Assembly (NCBI GenBank): GCA_023897205.1
Contig: JAHWDD010000007.1
Span: 2,852,001-2,916,000 of the forward strand
Source: Exophiala sp. HKRS030
Taxonomy: Eukaryota; Ascomycota; Eurotiomycetes; Chaetothyriales; Herpotrichiellaceae
Direction: 5' to 3'
DNA length: 64,000 nucleotides
The notes beneath the pieces were generated by a model. The model had not been told where the DNA came from, did no database searches, and saw only the letters and a program-made list of their open reading frames with translations. The position numbers and the translations under genes are program-made. Of this stretch, positions 58,401-64,000 are shown piece after piece; the first letter of the stretch is position 1, and every line of letters starts with the position of its first letter.

Positions 58401-60766
58401 GGCACTGCCATAGTGTGCATGGCATGTCGAACTATTAGATAAGCCCTTGCAGAGCGTGATCTCAAGCCATCACCCCCTTGAGCATTCAAGAAGGCATGTA
58501 CCAACGATAAAGGCCCGTTCGAAGAGAGAAGATCCTCGTCCTCAATGGTGAGGTGACTTTTGTCTTTGATCATCTCGGATAGGTGATCTGCTATGGAGGA
58601 TGAAGTCTCGACATTCTGTGACATGTTCGAGAGCAGACTCCTTGCAGATGCTCTAGTCACTGAAATAGCTGAGCCCATTGTTCCTAAAGCTTCTAATGCC
58701 ATATTTTTGGTCGAGGCAGCTTTGTCATTTTTGGCATGGGAAATCATGCGCGCCGCCAAGATCATCAGCAGTAATTCCGAGGCTGGCCACTCCGTTAGTG
58801 GAAGAACGATGGTGAGATCTTCAACAAATAGATCGAGAATGTTTCTGTAAGGTGAATCTCCACTTTTTGTGACCTTGGAGGCTTTGTCTACCATCCACCT
58901 GACGATTTGTTGGGCACTTCTTGAAGCATCATCAAACAGGTTACCTGCCTGACGTGTCAATCTCGACCACGGATCATCGTCGTCGGCAGTGTTTCCAGCC
59001 AATTTCATGCGAGTTGCATCATCGTCGGAGTCTTCATCGGAGTCAGCCTCTGGGCGAACATCTCTTCCATTGCTAGTCCTTTTAGAATGTCCCGAGTTTG
59101 CCGTTGGTATTGCGGGAGTTTGAACAAGTTGCATAAAGAGCGCAGAGACGAGTTGTATACTCTTTCCATTGCCGAGTTTGTACTGTCTGGCACTTCTGCT
59201 ATTGGATGGTAACTTGTCCAGAGATGTAAGGATTTCGTCCAGGATCGCACCTCGCTCTGCAGGAAATGCTGCATAGAGCCTAGCCAAACTAGCCATTGCT
59301 TGTTTTCGGACACGCTCAAAGAGCTGAAAGCCTATGGCCGATGTCTTATCATTACTGGCGTTCTGGACGAAGATGAGTTTCGATGCCAAGAACTCGGTAG
59401 CATTCACAAGTGACCCAGCACCCTTGATTTCAACGCAGACTTTTGTCAAGATATCCATGAATTTACGAGCCACGTCCAGAAGTCGCTTGACGTTTTCGCG
59501 ATTGCTTGTAGCAGCTTCGAAGAGATGACTGTCCTGACCATCAGGTCTCGACTCCACGATTGGCATCAAACAATTCTCGAATGCATTGACGAGCACATTT
59601 GGAAGCCATTGTAAAACTTCCAAATTGACCAAATCCTCATTCTGGATGTTTCCAAGTGCGATGTATGCCAATGTGCAGGATGAAGAGATGCCGCTTTCGA
59701 CCTTGTGCAGCTGCGAGATCCATGCCGTAATGTCATCGTCGGATGGGTTGGGCTGCAATTTCAGATTCGTTGTCTGTGTGATTTCAATTGCCGGCTCGCA
59801 AAGGGCCTGAAGTCTTTTTAGATGGTCGGGCGGAGCATCAGTCAGGCGGCCGCTGGATACAAGCTGGACGAGATTCCTTTGGAGCACCTCTTGCATATCA
59901 ATAGACAGGAATGGTTCTGAGTCGTCTTCATCATCGGGAAATTGAAAAATTGCTCGGTTGATGCTAGCCGGGGTCGCGGAAGTGTCAGGGGCCAACCGAT
60001 CTTGTGCCTCAAAGATCTCCAGCATCTGGTTCTCGAACGCGCGCAAGATCAGAGTGTCTTTATCTTTCTTGGAGCTCACTGTAAGATTGGCAATGCCATT
60101 CGTCTTTGATTCATCCAGCGTGTGCTTTTTGGGAGATTTTGGAACAATGGCATATTCATCTCTTCGGAATGAGGGTGGAGGTTTTGGTATATCGACACTG
60201 ATGCCCAGGGACGTTTGCGCCGACTTTGTTGGAGTTGTGGTAGGTTTCTTGACCGGCATATGAGCAGGGATGGTGGAAGGGAATGTGTAGTCGACCTTGG
60301 TGGTATCAAGCAGCATCTTCGCGAACGGATGCAGGTTGAGATCTGCTTTTGCCTTGGTTTCACTTCTCGTAATTGGGCGCTTGAATTTTCTGCGTCTAGG
60401 TCAGCGAATTCCGACTGTAAGGGCACATGGGGCTAGGTACATTTGTGAGACACGACGGTTTGGGTCCAGTAGGATACCAAAGGTCTCTTTGACTTTGGGA
60501 TTGATCCATTTCTCTTGATAAAAGGCCTGGCGTTCGGCGTGACTAGACAACCGATAGGAGGAGAGATCGCCGAGTCGTGGGAGAGGGATGCGATCTGGCA
60601 TGTCAGTGAAGATTGGCTGAAAACCGATCACCGGACTTACCAGCAGAGGGAGGATGCAGGTAGTCATGGGAGTGAATTGCAGAGCCTCGTCAACGGTGAG
60701 GTGACTTCGGGTCGACACATTCGGGGCACGCCGTGGAATGACGACCTGAATAGTGTCGCCATTCAT
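55442..60766 (-). CDS. SCC2: SCC2/Mis4/Nipped-B cohesin loader, one probable frameshift
   Basis: Large HEAT-repeat protein that loads cohesin onto chromosomes with Scc4. Exon 1 is 60766-60641, exon 2 is 60594-60441, exon 3 is 60389-55442. The N-terminus has the VDEALQFTPMTTC segment typical of fungal members; splice 2 joins NRRVSQ to IKFKRPITRSETKAKADLNL. HEAT-like repeats run through the middle (LVRDSALTLIARFILPRPSL, VGIQKRAMLHLKDFYLKD, and AQLAYILFILNMRFCRLFAQ before them). The tail is basic and disordered (KKPRGRPLKQGGPRRS, then SMEDPDADFEA). Exon 1 is one base short: one extra C near 60650 would give TTCIPPSADRIPLPRLG across intron 1. The alternative is that this 46-bp intron is not spliced. 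Corrected length is 1742 aa. It is divergent from RPA12. Confidence 0.85.
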
Positions 60767-61280
60767 TGCGATTGTGTTGTATCGATCAATGGCTCAAACA
60801 AGCCTCAAGATTGATGGATGGTGAAGAGGTGCGGAGACGGATGCGCAAGAGCATCTTTCCCTCGCATCCAGTTCGTTGGTGATATCCTTGAGGGGGTTTC
60901 GAAATATGCAAAGAACATATGCAATCGAGGGAGAATCTGGGGTAAATGGGTTGAAGAAGAGGAGAATAGTATGGTGAACGTGAATGAGTTTGCGCCGGGC
61001 AGCACGGACGAATGCCTGAAGTCCTAGACCAGGCAGAGTGTGGCAGCCAGGAAATGGGAATTGGGGAATTGGGGGCTGATTGAGGATCTCAAGCTCAGCC
61101 TTGCCAAGCCAAGTCGGAGACCAGACAAGGATAAGTTCAGCCTTGCGAAATTGGGGTTGCGCTGTGCCGGGGACTTTGCCTCGTGCAGAATATTTTTTTC
61201 CCATGGGTTGAGTTGTAGTTGATTATCGCATTCTGATATTCGTAACCATATCACCTACAGTTCACGATCCTGTCGACGCA
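60767..61280. promoter_or_regulatory. Shared divergent promoter region (SCC2 / RPA12)
   Basis: 514 bp between two start codons in head-to-head orientation. No distinct element was recognised. Confidence 0.55.
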
Positions 61281-61652
61281 ATGGTTGCTATCGGTAGTCT
61301 ACTGTTCTGTGACGCTTGTGGTTCTCTCCTGCCTCGCACCACAGCAGGTTCAGGCCAGGAAGATCTCATCAGGTGCGAAGATTGCTTTCAATACACGAAA
61401 GACACATCTTCCAAGGCCATAACGTCAAAGTCAAAGGCCAGCGCATTTCCTTCAGCACTGCGATCTAAACATTCGGAAGTGCAGGCATTCGATGCTGAAA
61501 ATTTACAAGTGGAAGCGGTTATCTCCAAGGATTGTCCCGACTGTGGCCGTACTGAAATGTTTTACCACACGAAACAGTTGCGAAGTGCGGATGAAGGCAG
61601 TACTGTCTTTTACAGATGCGAGTGCGGGTACAAAGAGACTCAGAACAACTAA
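61281..61652 (+). CDS. RPA12: RNA polymerase I subunit RPA12 (A12.2)
   Basis: Small Pol I subunit (123 aa, one exon) needed for RNA cleavage and termination. The N-terminal zinc ribbon is CDACGSLLPR followed by RCEDC. The C-terminal TFIIS-like ribbon has CPDCGRTEMFYHTKQLRSAD and the catalytic acidic hairpin ADEGSTVFYRC. The last cysteine pair is written C-E-C-G, where the family usually has C-x2-C-G; this could be real or a lost codon. The length and the NN ending fit the family. Its stop is only 83 bp from the stop of the convergent deoxyhypusine hydroxylase gene. Confidence 0.94.
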   Translation: MVAIGSLLFCDACGSLLPRTTAGSGQEDLIRCEDCFQYTKDTSSKAITSKSKASAFPSALRSKHSEVQAFDAENLQVEAVISKDCPDCGRTEMFYHTKQLRSADEGSTVFYRCECGYKETQNN

Positions 61653-61735
61653 ATTGCGTATATGAAGGGAATTACTCCTGTAACACACGCCTCAATCTAT
61701 CATTCCTGGTGCTCAAAGACTACATCATTCTGTGA

Positions 61736-62722
61736 TCAGGCAGCGATCGGCTCCGGAATAGTGGCATATTCCATCTCGCCATTCTTTTCATATTCCGCCA
61801 TATCGAGCGCGACGATCACACTCTCACGTACCACTTGTTCAGGGTCATCGAGGAATCGTCGCAGCAGATCCTCCACCCCAGGCTCGTCACCGAGACTACC
61901 CAGAGCTTCTGCGGCTTCATGTCTGACCATGCTCTCTTCTCTCTGATTTTCCAGCACTTTCGATAAGGCTGGTATGGATGCCGGGTGTGTTAATTGACCA
62001 AAGACGAAAGCAACTTCGTGCCTGAACAGGGCTGATGGGTCAGCGAAACCCGCAGCAAGTGCATTGACAGCAGGAATGGCTGTTGGTAGATCTGGCGGGG
62101 AGGCTAAGTCTCTTAGGGTGAACATGGCTCGGTATCTTTGGAATAGAGGTAACGATGTATCAAGGAGAGTTTCCTGCAGTTTTGGGATGGAGTGAGTGTC
62201 TGTAGTCAGGGCCATGGGTGGTGCTGGATCTATTGAAGCAAAGTCTGAGGGCTTCAGCGATTCACTCGCTTTGCTTTCCGACATGGCCCAGCGAATTCGA
62301 TCGATAGCAATGTCGCATGTCTCCCTCACGACAACAGGTTCTTTTTCGTCGTCTTTCATTTCTTGCATTAGCTGTAGACTGCTTTCGTCTCCAAGAGCTC
62401 CCAACGCTTCGGCTGCTTCGTGCCTACACATAGCATCTTCCTGCCTATCCTCCAGGACACGGCGTAAGAAAGGTACTGCCACTAGATTCTTGGTCTGACC
62501 AAGACAATATGCCAACTCGTGTTTTAATAGAGCTGAAGGCGACTGAAATCCAGCTGCTATAGATTCTATTGCCGCAGTGGTTTGTGGGCTTGGTGTTTGA
62601 GATGCAAGGTGTTTGAGGGAGAAGAGGGCACGAAAACGGCGGGCCAAGGCGACATCTTCGGATGTCAGGTCGTGTCGTAAGGCCGCGATGGTGGTGTCTA
62701 TCGTTGAAGTTGTGCAAGACAT
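61736..62722 (-). CDS. LIA1: Deoxyhypusine hydroxylase
   Basis: Di-iron HEAT-repeat enzyme that completes hypusine formation on eIF5A. One exon of 328 aa, close to the 325 of yeast Lia1. The iron ligands appear as four His-Glu pairs in two symmetric halves: LKHELAYCLGQ and CRHEAAEALGALGDE, then FRHEVAFVFGQL and VRHEAAEALGSLGDE. I start at the ATG at 62722 (MSCTTSTIDTTIAALRHDL); the open frame upstream to 62803 begins only at a GTG. Confidence 0.95.
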   Translation of the reverse strand: MSCTTSTIDTTIAALRHDLTSEDVALARRFRALFSLKHLASQTPSPQTTAAIESIAAGFQSPSALLKHELAYCLGQTKNLVAVPFLRRVLEDRQEDAMCRHEAAEALGALGDESSLQLMQEMKDDEKEPVVVRETCDIAIDRIRWAMSESKASESLKPSDFASIDPAPPMALTTDTHSIPKLQETLLDTSLPLFQRYRAMFTLRDLASPPDLPTAIPAVNALAAGFADPSALFRHEVAFVFGQLTHPASIPALSKVLENQREESMVRHEAAEALGSLGDEPGVEDLLRRFLDDPEQVVRESVIVALDMAEYEKNGEMEYATIPEPIAA

Positions 62723-63410
62723 GGCGAGAAGAAGGGTCGAGGTGCCGTTATATCGCGGCGAGTCCAGACGGCTAATCGACGGAGAAGTGTTCTGGTTGTC
62801 CACGATCTGAGTGTCAAGGTACCGCAGTCAAGGTCATGCAAGGATTCTCTACCAAAAATTCTGCGACGCGGGGAAGAAGTCAGTTGACGGTTAGTCTCAG
62901 CCTTATCTTATCTTAGCGTGATATATATCCCACTAATGACAGCTTCTTTGTCTCATTGTCAATAGACCCACCAGTGACTAAAATGTATATTACAACGAAT
63001 CTGTAGTAGGTGAGTAGCACAACATTCTGAAGGAAGTCAAAGGCTGTTCTAGCAAGCTGGTCATATGGCTGCTTCGACGTACCCCTGGAACAGGACACGG
63101 CCACCATATTTCACGGGACATTAGAGGAGTAAGCTTATCGCAATTCTACCGTAAACGATTCAACCAAAGGCCATCTATTTCGCACAGACCTATTTGGAAT
63201 GATGCGTCGGAATGCGCCTCGATTCTGCAACATGCAGCGAGCATATTGGTCAGAGCAACATCATCCTGATAGAGGAGCAGGCTGGACGGCGAAGCCTGCC
63301 TCTGCTTTGGAGTCTGCTGCAGCTGAAAATTGCTATATATTTGTAGTTAGTCAGCGTTTGTCTGGCAACTAGTAGTCTCGAGAAAGGACCAAGACTTCAT
63401 TGTCCGGAAA
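62723..63410. other. Divergent intergenic region
   Basis: Between deoxyhypusine hydroxylase (-) and the cytochrome P450 (+). Apart from the TATA-like element noted separately, nothing is recognised. Confidence 0.5.
63334..63340 (+). promoter_or_regulatory. TATA-like element before the P450 gene
   Basis: TATATAT about 70 bp upstream of the P450 start codon, a plausible core promoter element. Confidence 0.4.
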
Positions 63411-64000
63411 ATGGTCTCCTTACTGCTTGGTGGAATCTTGACGGTTTTGGTACTACCACTATGGACCACTGTGGCCATCTACCGCAATTACGTACTTGCT
63501 CAAAGCATCAACTTGCCTATTGTGATAAGCCCTGTTGACCCTTTCAACCCGCTCTGGATTATCTCACGGCCTTACCTGAATCCCCTGCTATCACGACTGC
63601 CTGCCGGTTTGAGCCTTTTCACCAGGTACAACTACCTTGGATGGGTATGGCGCGACAAGAACTACCTACATTCGATACTTGGGCCGGCTTTCATCATTGT
63701 CACTCCTGGGGAGAATCAACTGATCGTTGGTGATGCCAATGCATGCGATGACTTGTTCAAGTACTATCGGCAGTGGCCGAAGAACCCAGCCTTCAATAAT
63801 CCCTCAATACCTTTGGCCATAGTGTTGCCACCGCAGAAGGTGATGCATGGAAGCGCCAGCGCAAGATCACGACCGCAGCTTTCAACGAGCGAAACAGTGG
63901 CCTAGTATGGGAAGAAGCCGTAAAACAGACGAAACAAATGCTGCAAACCTGGTTACCTGCTCGTCTCTCAGGCGTCACCACCACAGTTGAGGACACTAAC
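63411..64000 (+). CDS. Cytochrome P450 monooxygenase, 3' truncated by window, one frameshift
   Basis: N-terminal part of a microsomal-type P450. Residues 3-22 form the membrane anchor (LLLGGILTVLVLPLWTTVAI). The given frame stops at 63905, but at 63811-63815 one base is missing: the next frame reads FGHSVATAEGDAWKRQRKIT and TAAFNERNSGLVWEEAVKQT and is open to the window end. WKRQR is the C-helix WxxxR motif that contacts a haem propionate. The haem-binding cysteine and the ExxR motif lie beyond 64000, so the family cannot be assigned. No neighbouring biosynthetic gene is visible in the window to suggest a pathway. Confidence 0.85.

Noticed and set aside
1..64000. CRISPR array, rRNA, transposon or biosynthetic gene cluster
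   Set aside because: No repeat-spacer arrays, no rRNA-like sequence, no transposase or reverse transcriptase motifs; the lone P450 at the edge is not enough to call a cluster.

Overview
The window is nuclear DNA of a filamentous ascomycete (Pezizomycotina). The evidence is: many short introns (about 46-106 bp, GT...AG); a separate small ATP-citrate lyase subunit; a Zn2Cys6 regulator and a C2H2 regulator with a fungal transcription-factor domain; an EF-hand external NADH dehydrogenase; a Nha1-type antiporter with a long C-terminal tail; an AIM6-type protein; and a lone intron-containing tRNA. The order cannot be fixed from sequence alone. The content looks like ordinary core chromosome: I see no transposon, CRISPR array or recognisable secondary-metabolite cluster.

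Layout. 1-1244 (+) is the 3' part of ATP-citrate lyase small subunit, convergent with DNA polymerase delta subunit 4 (1863-2641, -). A MaoC/hydratase-2 enzyme (3821-4923, +) converges on a histidine phosphatase (5260-6240, -). A Zn2Cys6 factor (7275-8993, +) is followed by an unresolved coding-like fragment (9077-9638) and a repeat-rich spacer. AIM6 (11579-13209, -), a fungal membrane glycoprotein (16757-19338, -), a zinc alcohol dehydrogenase (20792-22361, -) and importin alpha (23603-25366, -) follow. POT1 (25838-27862, +) is divergent from importin alpha. An 8.6 kb gene-poor stretch (27863-36430) leads to an ADR1/AmdX-like factor (36431-40034, +). Then come a Na+/H+ antiporter (42703-46178, +), tRNA-Gln(CTG) (46644-46728, +), URB1 (47006-50683, +), external NADH dehydrogenase (51604-53798, -), the SCC2 cohesin loader (55442-60766, -), RNA polymerase I subunit RPA12 (61281-61652, +), deoxyhypusine hydroxylase (61736-62722, -) and the 5' part of a cytochrome P450 (63411-64000+, +).

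The genes are mostly unrelated housekeeping functions: acetyl-CoA supply, DNA replication, telomere capping, nuclear import, cohesin loading, rRNA transcription and ribosome assembly, respiration and ion homeostasis. No operon-like logic is expected. Two head-to-head pairs (importin alpha/POT1 and SCC2/RPA12) share intergenic promoters of about 0.5 kb.

Two things stand out. First, 11 of the 18 protein genes have frames that close only if single bases missing from the sequence are allowed for: 14 events, all of them -1, nearly all in runs of G or C. I read this as systematic homopolymer under-calling in the assembly, not as pseudogenes. Coding lengths come out divisible by three once these are counted. 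Second, the 9-mer TACGGAGTA/TACTCCGTA occurs 13 times, always between genes, against about 0.5 expected by chance. Seven of the copies lie within 2.3 kb and two of those form an inverted pair. I did not find a convincing new biological system; the motif is the best candidate for undescribed biology here.
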